A stretch of 24,797 nt of DNA, taken from NCBI GenBank assembly GCA_902783815.1, contig CACZSM010000020.1, positions 1 through 24,797 on the forward strand. Direction: 5' to 3'. Shown one piece after another: positions 14,974 to 22,805 of the stretch. A program made the translations under genes and the position numbers. Every line of letters starts with the position of its first letter. Positions within the stretch are counted from its first letter, which is position 1. The notes below the pieces were generated by a model. The model did not search any database, had not been told where the DNA came from, and saw only the letters and a program-made list of their open reading frames with translations. This stretch comes from an uncultured Ruminococcus sp. (lineage in GTDB: Bacteria; Bacillota; Clostridia; Oscillospirales; Acutalibacteraceae).

Positions 14974-15846
14974 CTATTTCATGTGTAATTCTGCCACAAC
15001 AAGCTCCGGCGGATTATTTACTCTGAACGGAAAAACGCTTTGTCCGAGTCCTCTGCTGACTATCATAGTCGTATCATTTTCAGTTATCATTCCCTCAGAA
15101 TACTTCGGGAAAAATCCCTCTATCGGAGCATATACTCCTCCGATAAACGGTATCCTGAATTGTCCCCCATGCTCATGACCGGAAAAAACAAGGTCTATTT
15201 TTTCTTCTCTGTAAACATCCATAACCTCCGGACGGTGTGCAAGCAAAACAGTAAAGCTGTCATCTCTTTTGATACTCCTTATCTGAGCGCTTATCATATC
15301 CTTTATCTCATAGCTTGGCTTATAGCTGCATACAAACTCCGGATCATCTATTCCGATAATATTTATCCCTGCACCTTCTCTTCCGAGCTTGAATCCTCTG
15401 TCCCTGAGAATGTGGACGCCATATGACGACAGTTCCTTTTCAAACCTGCCAAACACCTCCGGTATTCTTCCCTCGTGATTGCCCGCAACATAATATACCG
15501 GTGCAATTTTAACAAGCTCCTTTGCAAGCGCTCCGGATATTTCTGTATTTGTGTGACGGCTGTCTATAAAATCTCCGGTTATGAATATTACATCCGGCTT
15601 TTCATTTACGACAGCTGAGATCAGTCTTTCATTATTCCTTCCGAATTCGGTGTTATGCAGATCAGATATCTGAACTATCCTGAATCCTTCAAATTCCTGT
15701 GGGATCCTGCTGTTTACGACATCATAGTGAGTTACGCTTATCCTCACATTATCCACATATATCCACAATATCAATGCTGCCAGAATAACAATTACCAATA
15801 TCAATATTTCCATTCGTGATATTTTTCCTTTTTTTAATCTTTTCAT
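14974..15846 (-). CDS. Membrane-anchored metallophosphoesterase (YkuE/YaeI type)
   Basis: 290 residues. A basic N-terminus and one membrane segment (about 13-31) anchor a calcineurin-type phosphoesterase domain. The metal-binding motifs are in order: SDLHN at about 61-65, GDFID at 91-95, GNHE near 122-125, the His of AHRPE near 204 and GHEHGGQ near 222. YaeI/YkuE relatives act outside the membrane on lipid or nucleotide-sugar phosphates; the substrate here is not defined. The ATG at 15846 follows GGGAAAG at a somewhat short distance; an internal ATG at codon 12 is possible but would cut into the anchor's basic flank. It follows galU by 70 bases, separated by a hairpin. Confidence 0.9.
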   Translation of the reverse strand: MKRLKKGKISRMEILILVIVILAALILWIYVDNVRISVTHYDVVNSRIPQEFEGFRIVQISDLHNTEFGRNNERLISAVVNEKPDVIFITGDFIDSRHTNTEISGALAKELVKIAPVYYVAGNHEGRIPEVFGRFEKELSSYGVHILRDRGFKLGREGAGINIIGIDDPEFVCSYKPSYEIKDMISAQIRSIKRDDSFTVLLAHRPEVMDVYREEKIDLVFSGHEHGGQFRIPFIGGVYAPIEGFFPKYSEGMITENDTTMIVSRGLGQSVFPFRVNNPPELVVAELHMK

Positions 15847-15875
15847 TCATTTCACTTTCCCGATCTAAACATACA

Positions 15876-15909
15876 GGGACTATCGCACATCCATCTGTAC
15901 AATAGTCCC
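15876..15909 (-). terminator. Hairpin after galU, possible weak terminator
   Basis: A 10-bp stem (15876-15885 with 15900-15909, one G-U pair) and a 14-base loop in the 70-base gap between galU and the metallophosphoesterase. The following sequence is only moderately T-rich, so termination may be partial. Confidence 0.6.
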
Positions 15910-15916
15910 TTCATTA

Positions 15917-16789
15917 TCAAAGTGTAGGAGCAAGCTCCTTCAGGTAATCACGGAAAGCATCACCGACTGTCGGATTTTTCAGCGCTATCTCAACAGTTGC
16001 CTGCAAGATGCCCAGCTTATCACCCATATCATATCTTTTTCCGGTGTAGTCCACACCTGTCATACCTACTGTACGGGCAAGAGTCCTCATTGCATCCGTA
16101 AGCTGTATTTCTCCGCCTGCTCCCGGAGGGGTCTGGTCGAGAATATCAAATATATCCGGTGTAAGCACACATCTTCCGAGAATTGAATACAGTGAAAGCA
16201 CTTCTTCCTTTGTCTGCGGCTTCTCGATCATGTCAGTACAGAGGAAAAGTCTGTCCTCAAGAGGTTCAACCTTCAGGGAGCTGTACTTATGGATATCGGT
16301 TTCCGGTACTGCCTTTATGCCGACCGCTGACTTGCCATATTTTTCGTAAGCTCTGATAAGCTGACCGCAGGCAGGGTCATCTCCTATAATGACATCATCG
16401 CCGTAAAGCACTGCAAACGGCTCATTTCCCACAAAAGAACGGGCACAGTTTACAGCATGACCAAGACCCTTTGTTTCCTTCTGACGAATAAAGAAAATAT
16501 TAGCCAGTTTAGAGATCGAAACTACCTCATCATACATTTCCTTTTTGCCGGAGGCAAGAAGTCTTTGTTCAAGCTCAGGGCTTCTGTCGAAGTGATCCTC
16601 GATAATACCCTTACCTCTGTTTGTAATGATAAGTATATCCGTAATGCCGGAATTTACAGCCTCCTCAACAATATACTGTATTGCAGGCTTATCAACGATG
16701 GTAAGCATTTCCTTCGGCAGTGATTTTGATGCGGGAAGCACTCTTGTTCCCAGTCCTGCTGCCGGGATAACAGCCTTTGTAACCTTCAT
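15917..16789 (-). CDS. galU: UTP--glucose-1-phosphate uridylyltransferase
   Basis: 290 residues, the normal GalU length. The nucleotide-binding signature AAGLGTRVLPASKSLPKEML lies at about 10-29, FAVLYGDDVI near 124-133 contributes the metal/nucleotide aspartates, and EIQLTDAM near 236 and GKRYDMGDKLG near 258 complete the active site. It makes UDP-glucose from glucose-1-phosphate and UTP for glycans, wall polymers and glycolipids. AGGAGG precedes the ATG. The surrounding LCP proteins and glycosyltransferase fit an envelope role. Its 103-base leader contains a 9-bp perfect inverted repeat with long loop (see repeats). Confidence 0.97.
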   Translation of the reverse strand: MKVTKAVIPAAGLGTRVLPASKSLPKEMLTIVDKPAIQYIVEEAVNSGITDILIITNRGKGIIEDHFDRSPELEQRLLASGKKEMYDEVVSISKLANIFFIRQKETKGLGHAVNCARSFVGNEPFAVLYGDDVIIGDDPACGQLIRAYEKYGKSAVGIKAVPETDIHKYSSLKVEPLEDRLFLCTDMIEKPQTKEEVLSLYSILGRCVLTPDIFDILDQTPPGAGGEIQLTDAMRTLARTVGMTGVDYTGKRYDMGDKLGILQATVEIALKNPTVGDAFRDYLKELAPTL

Positions 16790-16820
16790 AAAGCATCCTC
16801 CTCAGATCTTTTAATATTTC

Positions 16821-16886
16821 TCTGAAAACCGCAAGACAATCCGGTTCTGTCAGACATACGGAAAGCCTGTGTATATAGTTTTCAGA
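16821..16886 (-). repeat. Long-range inverted repeat in the galU leader
   Basis: TCTGAAAAC (16821-16829) and GTTTTCAGA (16878-16886) are perfect complements 48 bases apart. The inner segment also has a short TCCG/CGGA pairing. It ends about 31 bases before the galU start codon and resembles an element before the first LCP gene at 20661-20716. Confidence 0.75.
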
Positions 16887-16892
16887 AGTTTT

Positions 16893-18020
16893 TTACCTTA
16901 TGATCATAGTAACCGTAAAAATAACTATTGCCTGAATCGCAGTCATCATCCATGCAAGTCCCATTGATGTACCGCCCTTTGCAGATATCAGTCTTGCCGT
17001 TTCATCTTTGCTCTTGTCAGGGTTTTCTTCCTTTATCTTCTTTATACTTTTTCTTGCAGTATTATAATATCCCTTATTGGCGTTAAATCCACATATGAAC
17101 ATTATCACCCAGCTTATCAGACTGAGTATATACGGCAGAAGCATCAGGAAGCCCTCCCATGCGCTGCAGTGATCTACCATCCAGTTCCAGTACATATCCC
17201 AGCTTGGCATCCATGAAGATGTCAGTGAGTCGGTTGTCATGACGCCGTTCTTGATATCATCCGCAGCCTTCTCCCACATCGGATTAGCAAAGAATTTAGT
17301 CACGACCTCATTAATAGCGTACAGAACCGTTGTACCTGCCATAAGCAGAGAACCTTTAAGATACTGTTTACGGTAGAAATACCAGCTTCCTCCGAACAGA
17401 AACGCTGCAAAATGGAATCTGCTTTTATTTCTTCTGAATATCGACGAAAACAGCGGCAGATAATACAGACAATTAGAACCTACATATTCCGAAAACTCAT
17501 GACCCTTTATTCCGTCAAAATCCTCATCCTTGCCGAAGCCGATATCGAACACCTTAACTCCGTCCACATACAGCCTGCCGGTCTTACTGAATTCGGAATT
17601 ATCAGCAAAAGGATCTCCGCCCATATACTCTGGTTCAGAGTCATCGTTATTCTGGTCATTGTCATTATCATCCTGAACAGGTTTTTTTCTTTTACCCCTA
17701 AGGATATGAACAGAACCGAAAAGGAAATCTCCACATTCCTCACAGACCACAGTATCCTTCGGATTCTTATGACCACAGGATCTACAGATAACTGCATCAT
17801 CCGTCACAACACTTTCCGGATCACTTTGTTCTGTTTTATCATTTCCAGTTTCACTAATCCAGCTTTTTTTCTCCTTATGGAGATCCGGGAAAATACATTT
17901 GCCAGATTCAGCATAGCAACCCCTGTGATACGGCGCGCCGCATTTCGGGCAGACCACAATATCGTCATCCTCTTTAAAAGGCTCAGAGCAGACTGGACAA
18001 TTAATTCCGGTATAATTCAT
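16893..18020 (-). CDS. RING-like zinc-finger membrane protein (DUF2628-type)
   Basis: 375 residues. The N-terminus has a RING/PHD-like set, Cys8, Cys11, Cys24, Cys27, His32 and Cys35, within NCPVC and CPKCGAPYHRGCY. A second zinc-ribbon (ICRSCG and CEECG, about 78-98) is followed by an acidic Asp/Asn-rich linker (about 112-135). The C-terminal half has several membrane segments (about 200-225, 285-310 and 350-372) and a RFHFAAFLFGGSWYFYRKQY stretch typical of DUF2628 proteins. Prokaryotic RING-like proteins of this kind are widespread in Clostridia, but their job is unknown. The in-frame TTG at 18023 is rejected in favour of the ATG at 18020, about 9 bases after GGGAG. It has its own promoter. 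Confidence 0.82.
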   Translation of the reverse strand: MNYTGINCPVCSEPFKEDDDIVVCPKCGAPYHRGCYAESGKCIFPDLHKEKKSWISETGNDKTEQSDPESVVTDDAVICRSCGHKNPKDTVVCEECGDFLFGSVHILRGKRKKPVQDDNDNDQNNDDSEPEYMGGDPFADNSEFSKTGRLYVDGVKVFDIGFGKDEDFDGIKGHEFSEYVGSNCLYYLPLFSSIFRRNKSRFHFAAFLFGGSWYFYRKQYLKGSLLMAGTTVLYAINEVVTKFFANPMWEKAADDIKNGVMTTDSLTSSWMPSWDMYWNWMVDHCSAWEGFLMLLPYILSLISWVIMFICGFNANKGYYNTARKSIKKIKEENPDKSKDETARLISAKGGTSMGLAWMMTAIQAIVIFTVTMIIR

Positions 18021-18108
18021 CAAAAATATCTCCCTACAACTTTATTCCTTTTTCCTGCACCTAAACAGGACATACCATATCTGATACTATAATCACACCT
18101 ATTATCTC

Positions 18109-18137
18109 ATTATACAATATTATTGCACATTTGGCAA
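18109..18137 (-). promoter_or_regulatory. Sigma-A promoter of the RING-like protein gene
   Basis: Minus strand TTGCCA and TATAAT separated by 17 bases, about 90 bases before the start codon. Confidence 0.75.
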
Positions 18138-18148
18138 GACCTGTATTT

Positions 18149-18190
18149 CTCAATATTGCCGAAAAAAACACCTTATAATGCAATACTGAG
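18149..18190 (-). repeat. Inverted repeat downstream of the second LCP gene
   Basis: Arms of 11 bases (18149-18159 and 18180-18190, one G-U pair) with a 20-base loop that contains a run of seven T on the minus strand. It lies just after the LCP stop at 18209. It may act as mRNA end structure or weak terminator. Confidence 0.6.
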
Positions 18191-18208
18191 GGTAATAATA
18201 TACATAAC

Positions 18209-19333
18209 TCATCCAAACACGAATTTATGAAGCTCCTCTATCTCATAATTATAATCATAAATACACAGTACCTGACCGCTGTCACTATAATAATCGTCAT
18301 AATAATTATTATTCAAAGGAACTCGGTTTTCCTCCCTTACATATCTCAGTGCTGCTGCAATATCAACACCTCTCATTGTAAGGTCAACGGAATTCATATT
18401 AGTCGTAAGGTAAGGAGAGATCGAAAATCCTGCCGGTATCAACTTATACATCTGTACGGAAAGATCGCTCATCAGCTTCAATATCAGTGTACGCTGTCTT
18501 TTTGTACGGTCAAAATCCGAGCCAGCGCTGTCCCTGTCACGGGCGTACCACAAAGCCTGTCTGCCGTTCAGATGAACCATTGCCTCACCATCTACATTAT
18601 AATCATAAGAATCCGGATCAAGCTCTGATTTCTTATCAGTCTGTCTGTTTTTGTAGCTTTGCATATTGATATATTCTATCTCATCCCTGTCAAGCGCTAA
18701 ATCAATTCCTCCTACGGAATCTATCAGACTCGTAAAGCTGTCAAAATCCACCAGGATATACTTATCTATCTTTATACGGAAATTTTCCTCTATCGTCTGC
18801 ATAGTCAGCAGTGCTCCTCCGTAGGCGTATGCTGAATTCAGCTTTCCATATCCATAGCCGGGTATATCTATATAAATATCCCTCATAAACGAAGTCAGCT
18901 TCATTTTCTTCTTATTCTTATCTATCGTCAGAAGTATCATTGTATCTGCTCTGCCGTGTTCATTGTCCTTATGGTTATCCTCTCCGATCAGAAGTATATT
19001 CTCTATTCCGCTTTTGCTTACTGCCTCCACTTCACTGTTATGTAATGGTCTGTCCGATGTATAGTGGACTCTCGAAAGCACAAGTATCATATATATTCCT
19101 GTTCCGATAAGAAGCAATGATATCACTATTATAATAAAATGAAATACACATCCGCAGCCTTTATTTTTCTTTGGCGGTTCTTTATTCTTATCTGTTTTCG
19201 GACTTTCCTCCGGTGGTTTTTCAGGTACTGGATTATTTGCCATACTGCGGAAATTCCTTTTGTTCGTAAGATCCTCTATATAGAAGCCATCTCCATAATC
19301 CACTGTTCCTCCCTTACTGTATATATCCGGCAC
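18209..19333 (-). CDS. LCP-family (LytR-CpsA-Psr) cell-wall glycopolymer ligase
   Basis: 374 residues: a long Pro/Lys-rich cytoplasmic N-terminus, one membrane segment (about 63-87) and an extracellular LCP domain (about 110-315). Hallmarks are ENILLIGEDN, GRADTMILLTID, SFMRDIYIDIPGYG and KLNSAYAYGGALLTMQTIE, with the conserved Asp and Arg residues that bind the pyrophosphate of the polyprenyl donor. LCP enzymes attach wall teichoic acids or capsular glycans to peptidoglycan. No ATG is suitable: the GTG at 19333 lies about 8 bases after AAGGAG. It is a diverged paralogue of the upstream gene, separated from it by a terminator. Confidence 0.93.
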   Translation of the reverse strand: MPDIYSKGGTVDYGDGFYIEDLTNKRNFRSMANNPVPEKPPEESPKTDKNKEPPKKNKGCGCVFHFIIIVISLLLIGTGIYMILVLSRVHYTSDRPLHNSEVEAVSKSGIENILLIGEDNHKDNEHGRADTMILLTIDKNKKKMKLTSFMRDIYIDIPGYGYGKLNSAYAYGGALLTMQTIEENFRIKIDKYILVDFDSFTSLIDSVGGIDLALDRDEIEYINMQSYKNRQTDKKSELDPDSYDYNVDGEAMVHLNGRQALWYARDRDSAGSDFDRTKRQRTLILKLMSDLSVQMYKLIPAGFSISPYLTTNMNSVDLTMRGVDIAAALRYVREENRVPLNNNYYDDYYSDSGQVLCIYDYNYEIEELHKFVFG

Positions 19334-19350
19334 AATATCATCTCCTTATC

Positions 19351-19388
19351 AAAAAGCACAGCGCAAAGCATTATGCTAAGGCTGTGCT
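19351..19388 (-). terminator. Terminator between the two LCP genes
   Basis: AGCACAGC and GCTGTGCT form an 8-bp outer stem (19381-19388 with 19355-19362) around an inner AGCAT/ATGCT hairpin. On the minus strand five T follow. It is close to the ribosome binding site of the downstream LCP gene, so read-through or attenuation is possible. Confidence 0.82.
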
Positions 19389-19401
19389 GTTCTGCTGTTT
19401 A

Positions 19402-20616
19402 TCATTCTGTACTTTCTCTTCTGCCCATCGTTCCGTTTTCAAAAACGAATTCCGCTGTTTTATATCGGAAGTCGTCCCAATCGCAGATGACTATGCAGCT
19501 TACCATCCATCCATCTACATATACCGGTCGGTTATAATCTGAATAATAGAAATCTATGCCTATCATATCATACTGCGGCGCCGATGCCGATACTATCTCA
19601 TAATTCAGGTACTTAACAACATTCGTTGCAAGCGCTGATATCTCTGAGGATTTGAGATTCGTTTTTATCATCGGCCCTATATCGTATATTACATTCATTA
19701 TCGTCGCTACATCAGAGGATTTCAGCTTATTTACAAGAAGTCCGATAACATTTCTCTGTCTTTGTGTTCTTGTATAGTCATCACCGCTGCATATGCCCTC
19801 CTCACCTCTATTTCTTGCGTGCCAGAGAGCCTGTCTGCCGTTAAGATGTACCATTGTTGTTTCTTCGCCGCTGCCGTTATCGCTGTAGGAGTAGCTTTCG
19901 GCATCGAGTTCATGTCTTGTCTGGACCTGATTATTCGTCCAGCACTGCCAGTCGATATAATCGACTTCCTCCTGAGTAAGTTCGATATCAAGTCCGCCGA
20001 GAGTGTCTATTATATTCCTGAAGCTCTTGAAATCCACTATTGCATAGCGGTCAATGCGTATGCCGTAATTCACCTGTATTGTACTTACTGTAAGTGCTGC
20101 TCCTCCGAGGTTATATGCAGCCGTCAGTTTATTTTCGCCGTAGCCGGGAATAGAAACATAGGTATCCCTCATAAAAGACAGTAATTTCAGCTTTTTGTGC
20201 TTTGTATCCACAGACATCAGTATCATAGTATCCGAATTGCCCCTGTTCTGATTATACCTTGTATCCGCGCCGATCAGGAGGATATTAAGTATTTCCGAGT
20301 CAGTCAGGAGTGTTCCGCTGTAGGTATTTGTCCGTGACGAATTATTATTCTTTGCAGAAGAAACATCCTCCGCTATATTTATAGACTCATAGTTTATCCT
20401 GCTGTAGAATCCATATATAAGCAGGCAGCCAGTTCCTGCCAGTATCATTAAAACACCGAATACCACTGCACAGATGCGTATGGCCTTGCTGCCGCTTTTT
20501 TTTACGGGAGTCTGTATTGCAGCCACATCGCTTTTCGGCTGAACGGCATCATAAAAAACCACATCCTTTTCCGATGCGGATAATCTGCTTTTCTCATGAT
20601 TCCCGGAATTACCCAT
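19402..20616 (-). CDS. LCP-family (LytR-CpsA-Psr) cell-wall glycopolymer ligase
   Basis: 404 residues with a cytoplasmic N-terminus, a membrane segment (about 51-73) and an extracellular LCP domain (about 115-330). It keeps LNILLIGADTRY, GNSDTMILMSVD, SFMRDTYVSIPGYG and KLTAAYNLGGAALTVSTIQ, with the catalytic-site Asp and Arg residues. The region after the LCP core (about 330-404) differs from that of its neighbour. The frame extends 19 codons further upstream, but AAGGAGG lies 7 bases before the ATG at 20616, which is chosen. A clear promoter lies at 20736-20764, and the leader holds an inverted repeat like that of galU. The two LCP genes in a row suggest different polymer targets or partial redundancy. 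Confidence 0.93.
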   Translation of the reverse strand: MGNSGNHEKSRLSASEKDVVFYDAVQPKSDVAAIQTPVKKSGSKAIRICAVVFGVLMILAGTGCLLIYGFYSRINYESINIAEDVSSAKNNNSSRTNTYSGTLLTDSEILNILLIGADTRYNQNRGNSDTMILMSVDTKHKKLKLLSFMRDTYVSIPGYGENKLTAAYNLGGAALTVSTIQVNYGIRIDRYAIVDFKSFRNIIDTLGGLDIELTQEEVDYIDWQCWTNNQVQTRHELDAESYSYSDNGSGEETTMVHLNGRQALWHARNRGEEGICSGDDYTRTQRQRNVIGLLVNKLKSSDVATIMNVIYDIGPMIKTNLKSSEISALATNVVKYLNYEIVSASAPQYDMIGIDFYYSDYNRPVYVDGWMVSCIVICDWDDFRYKTAEFVFENGTMGRRESTE

Positions 20617-20660
20617 AAAGTTCCTCCTTAAAGAGCTGCTCACGATCTGACTTTCATAAA

Positions 20661-20716
20661 TCTCTGAAAACATACTTCACAGACATTTCGCCGTCAGTCC
20701 GACAAGATTTCAGAGA
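20661..20716 (-). repeat. Long-range inverted repeat in the LCP-gene leader
   Basis: TCTCTGAAA (20661-20669) and TTTCAGAGA (20708-20716) are perfect complements 38 bases apart. They lie within the transcribed leader and end 44 bases before the start codon. Confidence 0.75.
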
Positions 20717-20735
20717 ACCCTCTTTTCACTAAAAC

Positions 20736-20764
20736 ATTATAAAACATTTCACGATAATATTCAA
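20736..20764 (-). promoter_or_regulatory. Sigma-A promoter of the upstream LCP gene
   Basis: Minus strand TTGAAT and TATAAT with a 17-base spacer; the leader to the ATG at 20616 is about 113 bases. Confidence 0.8.
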
Positions 20765-20827
20765 ACATTTTATAAAAAAACAGCGCTATTCATATTTTTT
20801 ATCTTTTACTGCCGTACAAATTGTACA

Positions 20828-21421
20828 TTATAGAGATATATTCTGGTCATCAAGTGAAAGGTAGTATGATGGCAGAAAATCACGCATAAAGACCTTTACC
20901 TCTGGGATCTCCATATTCTCCAGATAGTTCATTATTTCTTCCTTTGCTCTTTTGAATTCATTATTGCCCATTCTTTCCTCCTCAATACACTTGAAAAGCG
21001 CAGACAGCTTATCTGCTGCTTTTACAAGTCTGAGTGTCTCCTGATTTTCCTCAGCAGGGCAAATAATTTTTCTGTAGTCCTCCTTAAGATATTCCGGCAA
21101 AGAGTTTATCAGCTGTTCGGCTGCTTCACTTTCGATATCAGCATAAGCTCTTCTCATGGTCTTGCTGGAATACTTTATCGGTGTAGGCAGATCTCCCGTT
21201 ATTATCTCCGTACAGTCATGATACAGGGCAGCCACTGCCGCATATTCAGGATCAGTGCTGCCTCCGAAAAGTCTGCGGTTTATAACGCACAGGGCGTGGG
21301 CTATCATTGCCACTGTAAGGCTGTGTTCGCTTATATTTTCTACACGGGTATTGTTCATCAGCGACCAGCGGTTTATATACTTCATTCTTGACATTATTGC
21401 AAAAAAATGATATTCCTCCAT
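20828..21421 (-). CDS. yfbR: 5'-deoxynucleotidase YfbR (HD domain)
   Basis: 197 residues, close to the 199 of E. coli YfbR, with colinear motifs: FFAIMSRMKYINRWSLM at the N-terminus, RVENISEHSLTVAMIAHAL with the metal ligand His33, LYHDCTEIITGDLPTPIKY with His68-Asp69, and AADKLSALFKCIEEE with Asp137. All four metal-binding residues fall at the same numbers as in the E. coli enzyme. It removes the phosphate from deoxyribonucleoside 5'-monophosphates in the cytoplasm. The frame can begin at a GTG at 21445, but the GGGGAAGGA site fits the ATG at 21421. It follows the gene at 21482 with a 60-base gap containing a hairpin. Confidence 0.93.
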   Translation of the reverse strand: MEEYHFFAIMSRMKYINRWSLMNNTRVENISEHSLTVAMIAHALCVINRRLFGGSTDPEYAAVAALYHDCTEIITGDLPTPIKYSSKTMRRAYADIESEAAEQLINSLPEYLKEDYRKIICPAEENQETLRLVKAADKLSALFKCIEEERMGNNEFKRAKEEIMNYLENMEIPEVKVFMRDFLPSYYLSLDDQNISL

Positions 21422-21447
21422 TTTTTCCTTCCCCTCTTTATCCACAA

Positions 21448-21477
21448 ATACCCTGTGACATCTCTGCCACAGGGTAT
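21448..21477 (-). terminator. Hairpin between the secreted-protein gene and yfbR
   Basis: A perfect 10-bp stem (21448-21457 with 21468-21477) with a 10-base loop, right after the stop at 21482. The T tract is poor (TTTGTGG on the minus strand), so yfbR may be transcribed by read-through. Confidence 0.65.
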
Positions 21478-21481
21478 CAGA

Positions 21482-22339
21482 CTATTTCTCCTTTTTACTG
21501 CTCTTCATCTTCTTTTTCTTCTTGCCTATAACAAGAACTATCAAAAGAAGCATTGCCAGAGCAACTGCCATTATAGCTATAAATGCAATTGTTTCTCCGG
21601 TCTTTATAACATCGTTCATATCCGGTGGTTTACTGCCTTCACTATTGCTTGGCTGTCCCGGCTTACTCGGATCATCATCTGTCGGACGGGATATTTCGCT
21701 GATCTCTATTGTACTTTGCTCGATATCTTTGACCTCAGCATAGAATATCCATTTGAAAGTTATCTCGCCCTCGATATGTCTCTGACCGCTTGGCTCGCGT
21801 ACCACAGACACTCCGTTCCTGTCAACTATTTTTGCGCCCTCGTCGATAAACTTATCAACGCTTGCGCCGCTCCATTTAATATCGACCTTCATAACATGGC
21901 TCTCACCGGGCTTATATGTTCCGAGAGAAACCGGCGTAGTCCTTATATCAGGGGTCCCCTCTCCGGACGGCGAACCATAGTACACAAGTTTTTTATCAAG
22001 GTAAATATCACATGAACATTCCTTTTCAAGATCTATTTCACCCACATTAGTCAGCGGCTCAGCGCGAAAATTAATTACATAGGAAGCATCCTCACGGAGA
22101 TTCATTATCTGTATTTTCTTTGTATAAGTTTCTCCAGCCTGCATATTTTCGACAGAAAAGAAATACTCACCGTTCTCACTGACAGACTGACCATTATCAT
22201 CAAGTACAACGAGCTTTTCCGGAAGTCCCTGAACCGAACCGACATGAAGCTCATCCGCAAATGCAACAATATCAAAGCACAAAAGCAGCACTGCCGCAGT
22301 CATCACAACGGATATTAACTTGTAAAACCGTTTCCACAC
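21482..22339 (-). CDS. Secreted surface protein with degenerate LPXTG-like C-terminal anchor
   Basis: 285 residues. Signal peptide at about 1-28 (ending FADE), then a beta-rich region (about 30-205) with a Cys pair in CSCDIYL, an acidic/proline linker (about 205-240), and the C-terminal sequence VIKTGE. A hydrophobic span of about 22 residues and a lysine-rich tail (KKKKKMK) follow. That order is what sortase substrates show, with the first residues of LPXTG degenerate (VIKTG). Alternatively the hydrophobic span is simply a membrane anchor. I recognise no enzymatic domain. The start is GTG, 7 bases after GGGGGTGAT; the nearby ATG is out of frame. It has its own promoter. Confidence 0.8.
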   Translation of the reverse strand: MWKRFYKLISVVMTAAVLLLCFDIVAFADELHVGSVQGLPEKLVVLDDNGQSVSENGEYFFSVENMQAGETYTKKIQIMNLREDASYVINFRAEPLTNVGEIDLEKECSCDIYLDKKLVYYGSPSGEGTPDIRTTPVSLGTYKPGESHVMKVDIKWSGASVDKFIDEGAKIVDRNGVSVVREPSGQRHIEGEITFKWIFYAEVKDIEQSTIEISEISRPTDDDPSKPGQPSNSEGSKPPDMNDVIKTGETIAFIAIMAVALAMLLLIVLVIGKKKKKMKSSKKEK

Positions 22340-22396
22340 AAAGCATCACCCCCTTTTCTGAGTCAGAATACTATCACACACAACCACATATTATTA

Positions 22397-22424
22397 ATTA
22401 TACACATATTAGCAAAGATTTCAA
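22397..22424 (-). promoter_or_regulatory. Sigma-A promoter of the secreted surface protein gene
   Basis: Minus strand TTGAAA and TATAAT with a 16-base spacer, about 57 bases before the GTG start. A perfect palindrome TTCTGA-G-TCAGAA lies downstream of it at 22356-22368, inside the leader next to the ribosome binding site. Confidence 0.8.
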
Positions 22425-22672
22425 GAGTATTTCCAAAAAAGACACCATTTTAGGCGATTTCAACTAAAACTGCCCATGTTTTTTTCAAATACTAAGCATT
22501 GAAATCTCAGATTGTTTTAAAATATATAATATATCTTTATAATTATGAGTATTATTTTTTACTTTCAGAAAAATAAATCAAAAAGAATAATTCTATATTA
22601 GAATAAAGAATTATAATACAGCCAACATATGCTAAAATACTACTATGAGATATTGTGACTGTAAATAAATGT

Positions 22673-22739
22673 AGGGAAGCCGCAAAATATAAGGATACTG
22701 TTGGTCGGCTTTCCTGTAGTATCGCCGAAAGTCTGGCGC
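22673..22739 (+). ncRNA. Candidate structured leader with pseudoknot potential upstream of the glycosyltransferase
   Basis: AGGGAAGCCG (22673-22682) pairs with CGGCTTTCCT (22706-22715, one G-U). In the loop, GATACT (22694-22699) complements AGTATC (22718-22723) just outside the stem, an H-type pseudoknot. A small CGCC/GGCG hairpin follows at 22724-22738. The segment ends about 67 bases before the ATG at 22806. I could not match it to a known riboswitch class. Confidence 0.45.
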
Positions 22740-22805
22740 TTACCATTATGATCCTGATAAAATAATACAGAAAAAAATATTTTCCTTACGATAGAAGGGA
22801 TAAAA

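Larger units (their letters stand above)
22340..22805. other. Divergent AT-rich intergenic region before the glycosyltransferase
   Basis: About 465 bases. The left part holds the promoter and leader of the secreted-protein gene. The middle (about 22440-22660) is very AT-rich with a TATAAT at 22612-22617 but no clear -35. The right part (22673-22739) is a GC-richer structured segment described separately. Confidence 0.6.
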
